NCBI RefSeq assembly: GCF_000013645.1
Contig: NC_007951.1
Coordinates: 1,798,001-1,862,000 of the forward strand
Source of the DNA: Paraburkholderia xenovorans LB400
Lineage (GTDB): Bacteria; Pseudomonadota; Gammaproteobacteria; Burkholderiales; Burkholderiaceae
Length of the DNA stretch: 64,000 bases
Reading direction: 5' to 3'
Notes under the pieces: model-generated
The model's database searches: none
What the model was told of the DNA's origin: nothing
Seen by the model: the letters and a program-made list of their open reading frames with translations, nothing else
Part shown: positions 18,587 through 29,075 of the stretch, in pieces
How positions within the stretch are numbered: position 1 is the first letter of the stretch
Layout of the letters: each line of letters opens with the position of its first letter
Translations under genes and position numbers: made by a program

Positions 18587-19813
18587 ATGAATACCCAAGA
18601 GGCGAAGATCGTCCTCGAGACTGCCTTGATCTGCGCGCAGGAGCCGTTAAAGCTCGGCGAGTTGCGCAAGCTCTTTGCCGACGGCGTGTCGGCAGACACC
18701 GTTCGGACTTTGCTCGAAGACCTCAGGCAGGATTGGTCTGGGCGCGGTGTGGAGTTGGTCGGGCTGGCGTCGGGCTGGCGGTTTCAAAGCAAGCCCGCAA
18801 TGCGTTCGTATCTGGATCGCTTGCATCCTGAGAAACCGCCGAAATATTCGCGCGCGGTGCTCGAAACGCTCGCGATCATTGCCTACCGGCAGCCGGTCAC
18901 GCGCGGCGATATCGAAGAGATTCGCGGCGTCACGGTGAATACGCAGGTCGTCAAGCAGCTCGAAGACCGTAACTGGATCGAAGTGATCGGTCATCGTGAC
19001 GTGCCGGGCCGTCCCGCGCTGTACGCGACTACGCGGCAGTTCCTCGACGACCTGGGGCTGAAGGCGCTCGACGAATTGCCGCCGCTTGCGGATCCGTCGG
19101 CGCAGCTGAACGCGGATCTGCTCGGCCAGCATGCAATCGAATTCGCCGACGCCGATACCGTGCAGGCTGTAACCCCGGGCGAAGATGGCGCGCTCGAAGA
19201 ACAGGTAGATTCCGGCGTAATTGAAGCGGGCGCTGCCACAGACACGCTTGTCGGCACAGCTGCCACTGGCGAGCCGCAGGATATTCCTCCGACCGTGGGC
19301 GAGCCGTTGCAGTCCGATTCCGCAGACGCAGGCGCGAACAGCCATGCCGATGGTAGCCAGCCCGAAACGGCAGGCGAGACGTCGGGAACGGAAATCGCTG
19401 GCGAACTGGCCGAGGCGCATCCGAAGCAGCACGCCGAGCCGGTGGAATCGGCACACGCGGCCAAAGTGGCCGAAGTGGCCAAAGTAACCGACAGCGCAGT
19501 GGAAATCGCACCGGCATCCGGCTCGCATCCGGACGCGCCTGATGCGCCCGCCGCGCAGGAACATGCCGAAACGGCGCACGTGGAAAACGTTGCAGTGCAG
19601 ACCGGCTCCGCCGGGGCCGCAGAGAATCACGATCCGGTCTCCCAGACCGATCCGGCAATACCCGCGCACGACTCGGGCGTACTCCGCAATACGGAGCACG
19701 CCGCCGAGCCGAACCCGACCAAGGCGGCGCACGGCGATCCAGAGGATCGTCGCGATGCGGCGCAGGACGCAGGCATTCTGACCGACGACGAACCCGAGTC
19801 GCGCAGCGCCTGA
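18587..19813 (+). CDS. scpB: segregation and condensation protein ScpB with long acidic extension
   Basis: ScpB is the kleisin-partner winged-helix subunit of the SMC-ScpAB condensin. Residues about 1-165 give the whole conserved protein: [83 protein letters not shown], and [11 protein letters not shown]. ScpB proteins usually end near residue 180-200, but here a further 220 residues follow. They are Ala/Glu/His/Pro-rich, acidic, and predicted disordered. scpA is not next to it. The rluB gene follows 64 bases later. Confidence 0.94.
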   Translation: MNTQEAKIVLETALICAQEPLKLGELRKLFADGVSADTVRTLLEDLRQDWSGRGVELVGLASGWRFQSKPAMRSYLDRLHPEKPPKYSRAVLETLAIIAYRQPVTRGDIEEIRGVTVNTQVVKQLEDRNWIEVIGHRDVPGRPALYATTRQFLDDLGLKALDELPPLADPSAQLNADLLGQHAIEFADADTVQAVTPGEDGALEEQVDSGVIEAGAATDTLVGTAATGEPQDIPPTVGEPLQSDSADAGANSHADGSQPETAGETSGTEIAGELAEAHPKQHAEPVESAHAAKVAEVAKVTDSAVEIAPASGSHPDAPDAPAAQEHAETAHVENVAVQTGSAGAAENHDPVSQTDPAIPAHDSGVLRNTEHAAEPNPTKAAHGDPEDRRDAAQDAGILTDDEPESRSA

Positions 19814-19877
19814 CGTAACCGAACTTTTTTTGCCACGCCCGCAACGGGCGTGCGCGACCTGACATTTTGAGGTTGTT

Positions 19878-21779
19878 TTGACACATACCCACGACACCGA
19901 TTCGTCCGAATCCGAGCGCGCCGTGCCATCGGCTCGCGCCGACGAAACGCGCACCACTCAAGCGTCGGCAGGCGAGGGCGAGCGCCCGGCGCAGACCACG
20001 GAAGCAGACGGTGAAGACCGTCCGCGCCGCGGCCTGCGTCGCGGGCCGCGCAGCCTGATCGCGCGGCGCCGCGCCGGCGCGAAGACGAAGGGCGCCGAAG
20101 GCGCCGCCGCGCAGGAGGCGCCGGTTGTCGGCGAGGCGCCACCGGATGGCGAGGTCGTCGCGCAAGTGCGTATGCCGCGCAAGGATGCAGGCGCCAAGGG
20201 TCAGGGATCGCGGCGCAATGCAGGCGGCGCGCGCCGCGAAGGCGCGCCGCGTGAAGGTGCCGCACGTGAAGGCGCACCTCGCGAAGGCCAGCGCGAGCGT
20301 CAGCCGCGTGAAGGTCAGCCGCGCGAAGGCGGCCAGCGTCAGAATCGCCGCGGCGGTGAAGCGCCGGCGGTTGCGACGGAGGCGGGTCAGGACGATCTGT
20401 TCTCGTACGTCACGTCGCCCGCCTTCGACGCGGACAACAGCGCCACCGGCGGCGTGCGCGCTCCGATGCTGCGTCGTGGCAAGCCGGTCGCGCCCAAGCG
20501 CGTACTCGCCGCGGACGACGACGCACCAAAGCTGCACAAAGTGCTGGCCGAAGCCGGCATGGGTTCGCGCCGCGACATGGAAGAGCTGATCGTTGCCGGC
20601 CGGGTGTCGGTGAATGGCGAGCCGGCTCATATCGGCCAGCGCATCATGCCGACCGACCAGGTTCGCATCAACGGCAAGCCGGTCAAGCGCAAACTGGCCA
20701 GCAAGCCGCCGCGTGTGCTGCTGTATCACAAACCGACCGGCGAAATCGTCAGCCATGCCGATCCGGAAGGCCGTCCTTCGGTGTTCGACAAGCTGCCGCC
20801 GATGAAAACCGCCAAGTGGCTCGCGGTCGGCCGTCTCGATTTCAACACGGAAGGTCTGCTGATGCTGACCACGTCGGGCGATCTGGCGAACCGTTTCATG
20901 CACCCGCGTTATAGCGTCGAGCGTGAATATGCGGTGCGCGTGGTCGGCGAACTGGCCGAAGGCATGCGTCAGAAGCTTCTGCATGGCGTCGAGCTGGACG
21001 ACGGCCCGGCGAACTTCCTGCGGATTCGCGACGGCGGCGGCGAAGGCACCAATCACTGGTATCACGTCGCGCTCGCCGAAGGGCGTAACCGCGAAGTGCG
21101 TCGTATGTTCGAAGCGGCCGGCCTGATGGTCAGCCGCCTGATCCGTACCCGTCACGGCCCGATCTCGCTGCCCAAGGGGCTCAAGCGCGGTCGTTGGGAA
21201 GAGTTGGAAGACAACCAGGTGCGTGCACTGATGGCGTCGGTGGGCCTGAAGGCGCCGACTGAAGAGCGCGGCAGCCGCAATGCGGCGCCGGAACGCAAGC
21301 AGCCGGATCCGATGCAAACGTCGATGGGTTTCATTAACCGTGAGCCGGTGTTGATGTCGCATGGCCGTTTCGATCAGCAGCCGCCACGCGGCCAGGGGCG
21401 GCGCGGTGGTGCGGCAGGCGGCGGTTTTGCTGGCGGCGCGGGCGCGGGTTTTGGCGGCGGCTATGGCAATCGCGGTGCCGGCCGCAGCGCCGGTGGCTTC
21501 GGCGGCCCGATGGGCGCGGGTGGGGGTGCGGGCGGCCCGCGTGGCGGCCGTGAAGTCGACGGCAACCGCGCGCCGTCGGGCAATGGCAATCGTGCGGCAG
21601 GCGGCGGCAAGCGTGTCGGCGGTGCCGGTGCCGGTGCCAATCCGGGCAATGGCGGCAACAACCGCGGCCCGGCCGGCAATCGGGGCGGCAACGCCAATCG
21701 CGCGGGCGGCGGAAACGCCAGTCCGGGCGGCGCCAATCGCGGCGGCGGCGCACCGCGCGGCCGTTCGCGTGGCCGTTGA
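19878..21779 (+). CDS. rluB: 23S rRNA pseudouridine synthase RluB-type, with N- and C-terminal low-complexity tails
   Basis: The core holds an S4 RNA-binding domain (about residues 215-275, [19 protein letters not shown]) and a RsuA/RluB catalytic domain with [11 protein letters not shown] (catalytic Asp near residue 320) and [16 protein letters not shown]. RluB makes pseudouridine 2605 of 23S rRNA. The N-terminal 210 residues are basic and repetitive ([17 protein letters not shown]). The last 140 are Gly/Asn/Arg-rich ([18 protein letters not shown]), like RGG RNA-binding tails. The start is TTG, with GAGG 5 bases upstream; no ATG fits better. E. coli RluB is about 290 residues. Confidence 0.92.
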   Translation: MTHTHDTDSSESERAVPSARADETRTTQASAGEGERPAQTTEADGEDRPRRGLRRGPRSLIARRRAGAKTKGAEGAAAQEAPVVGEAPPDGEVVAQVRMPRKDAGAKGQGSRRNAGGARREGAPREGAAREGAPREGQRERQPREGQPREGGQRQNRRGGEAPAVATEAGQDDLFSYVTSPAFDADNSATGGVRAPMLRRGKPVAPKRVLAADDDAPKLHKVLAEAGMGSRRDMEELIVAGRVSVNGEPAHIGQRIMPTDQVRINGKPVKRKLASKPPRVLLYHKPTGEIVSHADPEGRPSVFDKLPPMKTAKWLAVGRLDFNTEGLLMLTTSGDLANRFMHPRYSVEREYAVRVVGELAEGMRQKLLHGVELDDGPANFLRIRDGGGEGTNHWYHVALAEGRNREVRRMFEAAGLMVSRLIRTRHGPISLPKGLKRGRWEELEDNQVRALMASVGLKAPTEERGSRNAAPERKQPDPMQTSMGFINREPVLMSHGRFDQQPPRGQGRRGGAAGGGFAGGAGAGFGGGYGNRGAGRSAGGFGGPMGAGGGAGGPRGGREVDGNRAPSGNGNRAAGGGKRVGGAGAGANPGNGGNNRGPAGNRGGNANRAGGGNASPGGANRGGGAPRGRSRGR

Positions 21780-22094
21780 GCAGTGGCCGTCGAGCAGTGG
21801 CCGTCGAGCAATAGGCAGGTCCTGCATGGCGGTCGGCCGCTCATCGTTCTTTAGCGATTTTCGTCAGCCACCGTCGTAGCCGATCGACGCCCCCGGTTTC
21901 GTGCCTCCCAGTTTTCATACGGCACATAAAAACATGGCATCGGCGGAAGTGGGGGCAGATTTCACTTGCCTAGCCAGTTCCGTGTGAATACGAGGCGGCG
22001 CGGGCCGCCTTGCAAAAGGCCGCAAGCGTCGCCATATCGTTGCAGGATTCGCATGAAATCAAGCGGAAATGCGCGTTGGGCGGCGTTCTGCGGT

Positions 22095-22123
22095 TTGCGT
22101 TTGTCCTGAAAAATGGCTACAAT
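22095..22123 (+). promoter_or_regulatory. sigma-70 promoter of the rimP-nusA-infB operon
   Basis: TTGCGT (22095-22100) and TACAAT (22118-22123) are spaced by 17 bases. Transcription would start near 22130 and cross the leader terminator at 22188-22212 before rimP. Confidence 0.7.
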
Positions 22124-22187
22124 CGCGAAGTCGCTGGGCGTGCGGCTTTTTATGTGCGGCTCAGGTGCGACCACCGGTAATAAGATG

Positions 22188-22212
22188 ATGGGCGTTTAGC
22201 CCATTTTTTTTT
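22188..22212 (+). terminator. leader terminator upstream of rimP
   Basis: ATGGGC-GTTTA-GCCCAT followed by eight or nine T is a compact intrinsic terminator 127 bases before rimP and about 60 bases after the predicted transcription start. Such terminators in the leader of rimP operons have been proposed as attenuators in other Proteobacteria (rimP leader). No competing antiterminator was modelled by me. Confidence 0.8.
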
Positions 22213-22338
22213 GCCGCTCAGTTCTCAGTGGTTCGGCATCTCGGGTAGCACGAACGTGCGCCGGCTTGGCGCGCGGCCCGCATTGGTTGTTTGCAGAACA
22301 GGCGGCAGGCTCGCTGCGCGAACATCTAAGAGGGCATT

Positions 22339-22797
22339 GTGCAACTGACGGAACTGATTGAAACCACGGTCGTGGGACTCGGCTACGAGCTCGTCGATCT
22401 CGAGCGCACCGGGCGCGGCATGTTGTGTATTTATATCGACCAGCCGGCCGGCATTGCGATCGAAGACTGCGAGAAAGTCACGCGTCAGCTCCAGCATGTT
22501 CTGACGGTCGAAAATATCGATTACGAGCGGCTTGAAGTGTCGTCGCCGGGTCTCGACCGCCCGCTGAAGAAATTGGCGGATTTTGAACGCTTCGCAGGCA
22601 GCGAAGTGGTAATCACATTGAAAAAGCCATTGGACGGACGGAAATCGTACCGGGGCATTCTGCATGCTCCGCAAGGCGAGACGATCGGTCTGGAATTTGA
22701 AGGGAAGGAAGGCGCCGCGATGCTCGATTTCACGCTCGCGGACATGGACAAAGCACGCCTCGTTCCGAAAGTTGACTTTAGGAGCCGCAAACAATGA
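22339..22797 (+). CDS. rimP: ribosome maturation factor RimP
   Basis: The 152-residue length is typical. The N-terminal domain has [17 protein letters not shown] and [10 protein letters not shown], followed by [12 protein letters not shown], the diagnostic [17 protein letters not shown], and a C-terminal SH3-like domain ([36 protein letters not shown]). RimP assists 30S subunit maturation. The start is GTG with AGAGGG 5 bases upstream; no in-frame ATG is available nearby. It overlaps nusA by 4 bases (ATGA). Confidence 0.95.
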   Translation: MQLTELIETTVVGLGYELVDLERTGRGMLCIYIDQPAGIAIEDCEKVTRQLQHVLTVENIDYERLEVSSPGLDRPLKKLADFERFAGSEVVITLKKPLDGRKSYRGILHAPQGETIGLEFEGKEGAAMLDFTLADMDKARLVPKVDFRSRKQ

Positions 22798-24269
22798 GTC
22801 GCGAAGTGTTGATGCTGGTGGATGCGCTGGCACGCGAGAAGAATGTCGACAAAGACGTGGTATTTGCCGCGCTCGAAGCGGCTCTCGCTTCGGCCTCCAA
22901 GAAACTCTTCGAAGAAGATGCGGATATCCGCGTCCATATCGACCGTGAAAGCGGCGAGCACGAAACGTTTCGCCGCTGGAAGGTGGTGCCGGACGAAGCC
23001 GGTTTGCAGGAGCCGGATCAGGAAATCCTGCTGTTCGAAGCACGCGAGCAGAAGCCCGAGATCCAGCTCGACGAGTACATCGAAGAGCCGGTGCCGTCGA
23101 TCGAGTTCGGCCGTATCGGCGCGCAGGCCGCCAAGCAGGTGATCCTGCAGAAGGTGCGCGACGCCGAACGCGAACAGATCCTGAACGACTTCCTCGAGCG
23201 CGGCGAGCACATCATGACCGGCTCGGTGAAGCGCCTGGATAAAGGCAACTTCATCGTCGAAACCGGCCGTGTCGAGGCGCTGCTGCGCCGCGACCAGCTG
23301 ATTCCGAAGGAAAACCTGCGCGTGGGCGACCGCGTGCGCGCCTACATCGCGAAGGTCGATCGCACCGCGCGCGGTCCGCAGATCGAACTCTCGCGTACGG
23401 CGCCCGAATTCCTGATGAAGCTGTTCGAAATGGAAGTGCCGGAAATCGAACAGGGTTTGCTGGAAATCAAGGCGGCCGCGCGAGATCCGGGCGTGCGCGC
23501 CAAGATCGGCGTGGTCGCATACGACAAGCGCATCGATCCGATCGGCACCTGCGTCGGCATTCGCGGTTCGCGCGTGCAGGCTGTACGTAACGAGCTCGGT
23601 GGCGAAAACGTCGACATCGTGCTATGGTCGGAAGATCCCGCACAGTTCGTGATCGGCGCGCTCGCGCCGGCAGCCGTCCAGTCGATCGTCGTCGATGAAG
23701 AAAAGCATTCGATGGACGTCGTCGTAGACGAAAACGAACTGGCGGTCGCGATCGGCCGCAGCGGCCAGAACGTCCGTCTTGCCAGCGAACTCACCGGCTG
23801 GCAGATCAACATCATGACGCCGGACGAATCTGCGCAGAAGCAGAATCAGGAACGCGGCGTACTGCGTGACCTGTTCATGGCGCGTCTCGATGTCGACGAA
23901 GAAGTGGCCGACATCCTGATCGACGAAGGCTTTACGAGCCTCGAAGAGATCGCCTATGTGCCGCTCAACGAAATGCTCGAAATCGAAGCATTCGACGAAG
24001 ACACCGTTCACGAACTGCGTAATCGCTCGCGCGACGCGCTGTTGACGCTGGCGATCGCGAATGAAGAAAAGGTCGAAAATGTAGCGCTCGACCTGAAGAG
24101 CCTGGACGGCATGGACGCCGACCTGCTCGCAAAACTGGCCGAACATCAGATCCAGACGCGCGACGAACTCGCCGAGCTGGCTGTGGATGAACTGGTCGAG
24201 ATGACCGGAATGGAAGAGGATGCCGCTAAGGCGTTGATCATGAAAGCACGTGAACACTGGTTCCAGTGA
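22794..24269 (+). CDS. nusA: transcription elongation/termination factor NusA
   Basis: The protein has 491 residues in the standard order: an N-terminal RNA polymerase-binding domain (residues 1-125, [21 protein letters not shown]), an S1 domain (about 133-200, [16 protein letters not shown]), two KH domains ([35 protein letters not shown]), and two C-terminal acidic helix-hairpin-helix repeats (about 360-490, [13 protein letters not shown]...[17 protein letters not shown]). The two C-terminal repeats are the proteobacterial form. It modulates pausing, termination and antitermination. Confidence 0.97.
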   Translation: MSREVLMLVDALAREKNVDKDVVFAALEAALASASKKLFEEDADIRVHIDRESGEHETFRRWKVVPDEAGLQEPDQEILLFEAREQKPEIQLDEYIEEPVPSIEFGRIGAQAAKQVILQKVRDAEREQILNDFLERGEHIMTGSVKRLDKGNFIVETGRVEALLRRDQLIPKENLRVGDRVRAYIAKVDRTARGPQIELSRTAPEFLMKLFEMEVPEIEQGLLEIKAAARDPGVRAKIGVVAYDKRIDPIGTCVGIRGSRVQAVRNELGGENVDIVLWSEDPAQFVIGALAPAAVQSIVVDEEKHSMDVVVDENELAVAIGRSGQNVRLASELTGWQINIMTPDESAQKQNQERGVLRDLFMARLDVDEEVADILIDEGFTSLEEIAYVPLNEMLEIEAFDEDTVHELRNRSRDALLTLAIANEEKVENVALDLKSLDGMDADLLAKLAEHQIQTRDELAELAVDELVEMTGMEEDAAKALIMKAREHWFQ

Positions 24270-24362
24270 GAAATGACCATGGCGCACTAAATTGAAGCGG
24301 CCGTCAGGCCGCATGACCCGATGCTAACCGCAAGGAATCGGTCCTTGCATTAAGAGGAATGA

Positions 24363-27332
24363 ATGGCGAGTAACAACGTAGCCCAATTTGCCGCGGAACT
24401 GAAAATGCCTGCAGGCGTGCTGCTTGAGCAGCTGCAGGCGGCGGGCGTCACAAAAGCGAGCGAAGACGACAGCTTGTCCGAAACGGACAAGGCGCGTCTG
24501 CTCGACCACTTGCGCAAGTCTCACGGCTCGACTGATGCTGACAAGCGCAAGATCACGCTGACGAAACGGCATACGTCGGAAATCAAGCAATCCGATGCGA
24601 CGGGCAAAGCTCGCACCATTCAGGTCGAGGTGCGGAAGAAGCGCACTTTCGTCCGCCGCGACGAAACCTCCGCTGAAAACGGAGATGCATCGAATCATGT
24701 GGCCGAGGCCGAGGTCGACGATCTGGAGCTCCAGCGTCGTGAAGAGGAAGCTCGTCACGAAGCCGAACTGCTCGAAAAGCAGGCTCAGGAGCTGAAGGCG
24801 CGCCAGGAACAACTCGAACGCGAAGAAGCGGAACGTCAGGCGCGTGAAGCGGCTGCCGAAGTCGAGCGTCGTCGTGCCGAAGAAGAAGCAGCGAAGAAGC
24901 GCGCAGCGGCTGCGGCCGAGGCGGCGGCTCGCGAGCAGCAGACCCAGGCTTCGAAGCCGGCACAAGCCGCACAACCGGCCGCCGCAAAGGCGGAGCCGGT
25001 AGCGGCCAAGGCAGCGGAGCCGGTGGTCGCGAGGCAAAGCGAGCAGGACGACGAGCGCGCTGCCGCGGAACGTGCAGCGCAACGCGAAGCCGCGAAGAAG
25101 GCAGAAGACGCAGCGCGACAGGCTGCCGAGAAAGCGCGTGCCGAGCAGGAAGAAATCGCCAAGCGCCGTGCCGCGGCTGAAGCCGAAGCGCGCGCAATTC
25201 GCGAAATGATGAACACGCCGCGCAAGGCGCAGGTCAAGGCGCCGGAACCGGCACCGAAGCCCGCCGAGCCGGCCAAGGCCGCGGAAGCCAAAGGCACGCT
25301 GCACAAGCCGGCGCGTCCGGCGGGCGAGGCACCGGCACGTCCGGCAGCCAAGAAGCCGGCGGCTGCGGCTCCGGCTGCCACGACCACGCCTTCCGCCGGC
25401 GACAAGAAGAAGCCGGGCGGCGGCAAGGGCGGCTGGCAGGACGACGCAGCCAAGCGCCGCGGCATCAAGACCCGTGGCGATACGAGCGGCGGGGTCGATC
25501 GCGGCTGGCGCGGTGGCCCGAAGGGCCGCGGCAAGCATCAGGATCAGAACACCACGTTCCAGGCGCCGACCGAACCGATCGTGCGCGAAGTGCACGTGCC
25601 GGAAACCATCACGGTCGCCGATCTGGCGCACAAGATGGCGGTGAAGGCGTCGGAAGTCATCAAGTCGATGATGAAGCTCGGCCAGATGGTCACGATCAAC
25701 CAGATGCTGGACCAGGAAACGGCGATGATCATCGTCGAGGAACTGGGCCACCACGCGGTTGCGGCCAAGCTGGACGATCCGGAAGCCATGCTGGTCGAAG
25801 GCGAAGTGTCGGATGCGGAATCGCTGCCGCGTCCGCCGGTCGTCACGGTCATGGGTCACGTCGACCACGGCAAGACCTCGCTGCTCGACTACATTCGCCG
25901 CGCCAAGGTTGCAGCGGGTGAAGCGGGCGGGATTACGCAGCATATCGGCGCCTATCACGTCGAAACGCCGCGCGGCGTCATCACGTTCCTCGACACGCCG
26001 GGTCACGAAGCCTTTACGGCCATGCGTGCCCGCGGCGCGAAGGCGACCGACATCGTGATTCTGGTGGTGGCAGCCGACGACGGCGTGATGCCGCAAACGA
26101 AGGAAGCCATCGCCCACGCGAAGGCCGGCGGCGTGCCGCTCGTCGTGGCAATCAACAAGATCGACAAGCCGGATGCGAATCCGGAGCGCGTCAAGCAGGA
26201 ACTCGTCGCCGAAGGCGTCGTGCCGGAAGAATATGGTGGCGATTCGCCGTTCGTGTCGGTGTCGGCCAAGACCGGCGCGGGCATCGACGACCTGCTGGAA
26301 AACGTGCTGCTGCAAGCCGAAGTGCTGGAACTGAAGGCACCGGTCGAGGCGCCGGCCAAGGGTCTCGTCATCGAAGCGAAGCTCGACAAGGGCAAGGGTC
26401 CGGTTGCGACGATCCTGGTGCAGTCGGGTACGCTGAACCGTGGCGACGTGGTGCTGGCAGGTAGCGCTTACGGTCGCGTGCGAGCCATGCTCGACGAAAC
26501 CGGCAAGCCGACCAAGTCGGCGGGTCCGTCGATTCCGGTTGAAATTCAGGGTCTTTCCGAAGTCCCGCAGGCTGGCGAAGAAGTCATCGTCATGCCGGAC
26601 GAACGCAAGGCGCGTGAAGTCGCGTTGTTCCGTCAAGGCAAGTTCCGCGACGTCAAGCTGGCCAAGCAGCAGGCCGCGAAGCTCGAGAACATGCTGGAAC
26701 AGATGGGCGAAGGCGAAGTGCAGTACATGCCGCTCATCGTCAAGGCCGACGTGCAGGGTTCGCAGGAAGCGCTGGTGCAGTCGCTGCTCAAGCTTTCCAC
26801 CGACGAAGTGCGTGTGCAGATCGTGCACGGCGCCGTGGGCGGCATCAGCGAGTCCGACGTCAACCTGGCAACGGCTTCGAAGGCGGTGATCATCGGCTTC
26901 AACACCCGTGCGGACGCGCAGGCTCGCAAGCTGGCGGAAGCCAACGGCGTGGATATTCGCTACTACAACATCATCTACGACGCAGTGGATGACGTGAAGG
27001 CCGCGATGTCGGGCATGCTGGCGCCGGAGAAGCGCGAAGTCGTGACGGGTACGGTCGAAGTGCGTCAGGTCTTCAAGGTACCGAAGATCGGCGCGGTGGC
27101 CGGCTGTATGGTCACGGACGGTTTCGTCAAGCGCTCGTCGTCGGTGCGCGTGCTGCGCAACAACGTCGTCATCTTCACGGGCGAGCTCGATTCGCTCAAG
27201 CGTTTCAAGGACGACGTGAAGGAAGTCCGTCAGGGCTTCGAGTGCGGTATGTCGATCAAGAACTTCAACGACATCGTCGAAGGCGATCAGTTCGAAGTCT
27301 TCGAGGTCACCGAAGTCGCGCGTTCGCTGTAA
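24363..27332 (+). CDS. infB: translation initiation factor IF-2
   Basis: IF-2 (989 residues) delivers initiator tRNA to the 30S subunit. The N-terminal domain starts [21 protein letters not shown] long Ala/Glu/Lys/Arg-rich coiled region occupies about residues 120-330, followed by a Pro/Ala/Lys linker and a second IF2_N module ([20 protein letters not shown]). The GTPase domain has GHVDHGKTS (G1, near residue 497), DTPGHEAF (G3), NKIDKPDA (G4) and SAKTGAG (G5). Beta-barrel and C-terminal tRNA-binding domains follow. Length fits Burkholderiaceae IF-2. It is 93 bases after nusA. Confidence 0.97.
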   Translation: MASNNVAQFAAELKMPAGVLLEQLQAAGVTKASEDDSLSETDKARLLDHLRKSHGSTDADKRKITLTKRHTSEIKQSDATGKARTIQVEVRKKRTFVRRDETSAENGDASNHVAEAEVDDLELQRREEEARHEAELLEKQAQELKARQEQLEREEAERQAREAAAEVERRRAEEEAAKKRAAAAAEAAAREQQTQASKPAQAAQPAAAKAEPVAAKAAEPVVARQSEQDDERAAAERAAQREAAKKAEDAARQAAEKARAEQEEIAKRRAAAEAEARAIREMMNTPRKAQVKAPEPAPKPAEPAKAAEAKGTLHKPARPAGEAPARPAAKKPAAAAPAATTTPSAGDKKKPGGGKGGWQDDAAKRRGIKTRGDTSGGVDRGWRGGPKGRGKHQDQNTTFQAPTEPIVREVHVPETITVADLAHKMAVKASEVIKSMMKLGQMVTINQMLDQETAMIIVEELGHHAVAAKLDDPEAMLVEGEVSDAESLPRPPVVTVMGHVDHGKTSLLDYIRRAKVAAGEAGGITQHIGAYHVETPRGVITFLDTPGHEAFTAMRARGAKATDIVILVVAADDGVMPQTKEAIAHAKAGGVPLVVAINKIDKPDANPERVKQELVAEGVVPEEYGGDSPFVSVSAKTGAGIDDLLENVLLQAEVLELKAPVEAPAKGLVIEAKLDKGKGPVATILVQSGTLNRGDVVLAGSAYGRVRAMLDETGKPTKSAGPSIPVEIQGLSEVPQAGEEVIVMPDERKAREVALFRQGKFRDVKLAKQQAAKLENMLEQMGEGEVQYMPLIVKADVQGSQEALVQSLLKLSTDEVRVQIVHGAVGGISESDVNLATASKAVIIGFNTRADAQARKLAEANGVDIRYYNIIYDAVDDVKAAMSGMLAPEKREVVTGTVEVRQVFKVPKIGAVAGCMVTDGFVKRSSSVRVLRNNVVIFTGELDSLKRFKDDVKEVRQGFECGMSIKNFNDIVEGDQFEVFEVTEVARSL

Positions 27333-27352
27333 TTCACGCGGCACGGCTCTAG

Positions 27353-27393
27353 GGGCGGAGCGGGCTTTAACGCCCGCTCCGCCCGTTGTTTTT
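27353..27393 (+). terminator. terminator between infB and rbfA
   Basis: A perfect 13-bp stem (GGGCGGAGCGGGC 27353-27365, GCCCGCTCCGCCC 27372-27384) with a 6-base loop is followed by GTTGTTTTT. It would reduce read-through into rbfA-truB, 158 bases downstream. Confidence 0.82.
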
Positions 27394-27550
27394 GGTGCCA
27401 CGCGTTTGTCGCGCGGAGCGCCCGCCGTCGAGCTTCCGGTTATTCGGGCCGCCTTGATGCCGCCCGGATAAAACGGCCGCACCAAGGGGTCTGTACCGCG
27501 CCGGCGCGAATCACTTTTTTGCATCCGTTAGATGCGGATCACATAACACC

Positions 27551-27916
27551 ATGCCTAAAAAACGTTCTTCTCCTAATCGCAACGTGCAGATCGCAGATCA
27601 GATCCAGCGCGACTTGTCCGAGCTGCTGCGCGAGGTCAAGGATCCGCGCATCGGTCTCGTCACGATTCAAAGTGTCGAGCTGACGCCGGACTATGCACAC
27701 GCCAAGGTCTATTTCACGACGCTCACCGGCGATCCGCAACAGACGCTCGAAGCGCTCACGCATGCGGCCGGCCATCTTCACAATCAGCTGTTCAAGCGCT
27801 TGCATATTCATACCGTGCCGACGCTGCATTTCCACTACGACAAGACGATCGAGCGGGCTGTCGAGATGTCGCGTCTGATCGACGAGGCGAACGCCAATCG
27901 CGCGAAAGAAGACTGA
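27551..27916 (+). CDS. rbfA: ribosome-binding factor A
   Basis: RbfA (121 residues) is a small KH-fold factor needed for 30S maturation and cold adaptation. Conserved segments are visible: [45 protein letters not shown], and [21 protein letters not shown]. Length is typical. It lies between infB and truB, the standard neighbourhood. Confidence 0.96.
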   Translation: MPKKRSSPNRNVQIADQIQRDLSELLREVKDPRIGLVTIQSVELTPDYAHAKVYFTTLTGDPQQTLEALTHAAGHLHNQLFKRLHIHTVPTLHFHYDKTIERAVEMSRLIDEANANRAKED

Positions 27917-28009
27917 GCACGCGCTTAGCCGCGGCGCTCGCTGCCTTGCCTGAGTCGCATTGCGCTCAGAGCTGTTTTCCGAATTCATCGAAGACTTCGT
28001 CTTTCCGTC

Positions 28010-28945
28010 ATGACCGCATCTCAACGCCCCCGCGTGCCGCGTCGCGCGCTCGACGGCGTGCTGCTGCTCGACAAGCCGCTCGGCCTGTCGAGTAACGACG
28101 CGCTGATTCGCGCGAAGCGTCTCTATCTGGCAAAAAAAGCGGGCCACACCGGTACGCTCGATCCGTTGGCCACCGGTTTGCTGCCGCTTTGCTTCGGCGA
28201 AGCCACCAAGTTTTCGCAGGACCTGCTCGAAGCCGACAAGACGTATGAAGCCACCATGCGCCTCGGGATTCGCACGACCACCGGCGACGCCGAAGGCGAA
28301 GCAATCGACACGCGTGAAGTGACGTGCGACGAGGCGGCGATTCACGCGGTGCTGCCGGCATTCATCGGCGAAATCACCCAGGTTCCGCCGATGTATTCGG
28401 CGCTCAAGCGTGACGGCAAGCCGCTGTACGAGTACGCGCGCGCGGGCCAGACCGTGGAGCGGGAAGGGCGCCAGGTGACGATCCTGAAGCTCGAGATACT
28501 CGCTTGCGCGTTGCCGGACGTGACGTTTCGCGTGACATGCAGCAAGGGGACGTATGTGCGCACGCTGGCCGAAGATATCGGCGAGGCGTTGGGTTGCGGC
28601 GCGCATCTGGTGGCGCTGCGGCGCACGGGCGTCGGCGCGCTGACGCTTGAAAATTCGGTGACACTCGACGCGTTGTCCGACGCCGCCGAAAGCGAGCGCG
28701 ACGCCTGGCTGCAGCCGGTGGATGCATTGCTGTCCACCTTTCCGCTCGTGCAACTGAACGAAGACGCGACGCGCCGCTTTCTGCACGGTCAGCGGTTGAA
28801 ACTGTCCGAGTTGACCATCACGGGCGACGCGGTGAATGCGCCGCGTGTTCGGGTGTACGCCGCGCAAGGGCGCCTGCTTGGCGTCGCGAAACAGGGCGAG
28901 GGCGTGCTGGCGCCCGAGCGGCTGGTCGTCACCACAGCGGGCTAA
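28010..28945 (+). CDS. truB: tRNA pseudouridine-55 synthase TruB
   Basis: TruB (311 residues) makes pseudouridine 55 in the T-loop of tRNAs. Seen are GVLLLDKPLGLSSNDAL, the catalytic KKAGHTGTLDPLATGLLPLC (catalytic Asp in TLDP near residue 48), QVPPMYSALKRDGKPLYEYAR, and FRVTCSKGTYVRTLAEDIG. A C-terminal PUA-like part is present. It is the last gene of this cluster and ends before a strong terminator. Confidence 0.97.
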   Translation: MTASQRPRVPRRALDGVLLLDKPLGLSSNDALIRAKRLYLAKKAGHTGTLDPLATGLLPLCFGEATKFSQDLLEADKTYEATMRLGIRTTTGDAEGEAIDTREVTCDEAAIHAVLPAFIGEITQVPPMYSALKRDGKPLYEYARAGQTVEREGRQVTILKLEILACALPDVTFRVTCSKGTYVRTLAEDIGEALGCGAHLVALRRTGVGALTLENSVTLDALSDAAESERDAWLQPVDALLSTFPLVQLNEDATRRFLHGQRLKLSELTITGDAVNAPRVRVYAAQGRLLGVAKQGEGVLAPERLVVTTAG

Positions 28946-29002
28946 ATACCGCACAGTCGGTAGACCGTGCGCGCAACGCGCACGGCCGATCGAAGGCAAA
29001 GC

Positions 29003-29041
29003 AAAAAAGGCGGGACCGCTATCGAGCGGTCCCGCCTTTTT
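29003..29041. terminator. bidirectional rho-independent terminator
   Basis: A stem of 17 bp (29004-29020 with 29025-29041; core GGCGGGACCGCT) and a 4-base loop ATCG is flanked by A on the left and T on the right. It therefore serves both truB (plus) and the efflux operon (minus). Confidence 0.92.
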
Positions 29042-29075
29042 GCATATGGTCTGCTGCGGCGACTGGCGCCGACAA

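Larger units (their letters stand above)
21780..22338. other. 559-base spacer between rluB and rimP
   Basis: The start has a 14-base unit GCAGTGGCCGTCGA present twice in tandem (21780-21807). A short hairpin lies at 21993-22010. No gene is seen up to the rimP promoter and leader, listed separately. Confidence 0.65.

Noticed and set aside
19834-19852. Hairpin CACGCCCG-CAA-CGGGCGTG between scpB and rluB as terminator
   Set aside because: The T run precedes the stem on the plus strand and no T run follows in either direction.
24324-27524. A 1066-codon frame antisense to infB
   Set aside because: infB is certain on the plus strand. The antisense product is Arg/His/Leu-rich, typical of a GC-rich shadow.
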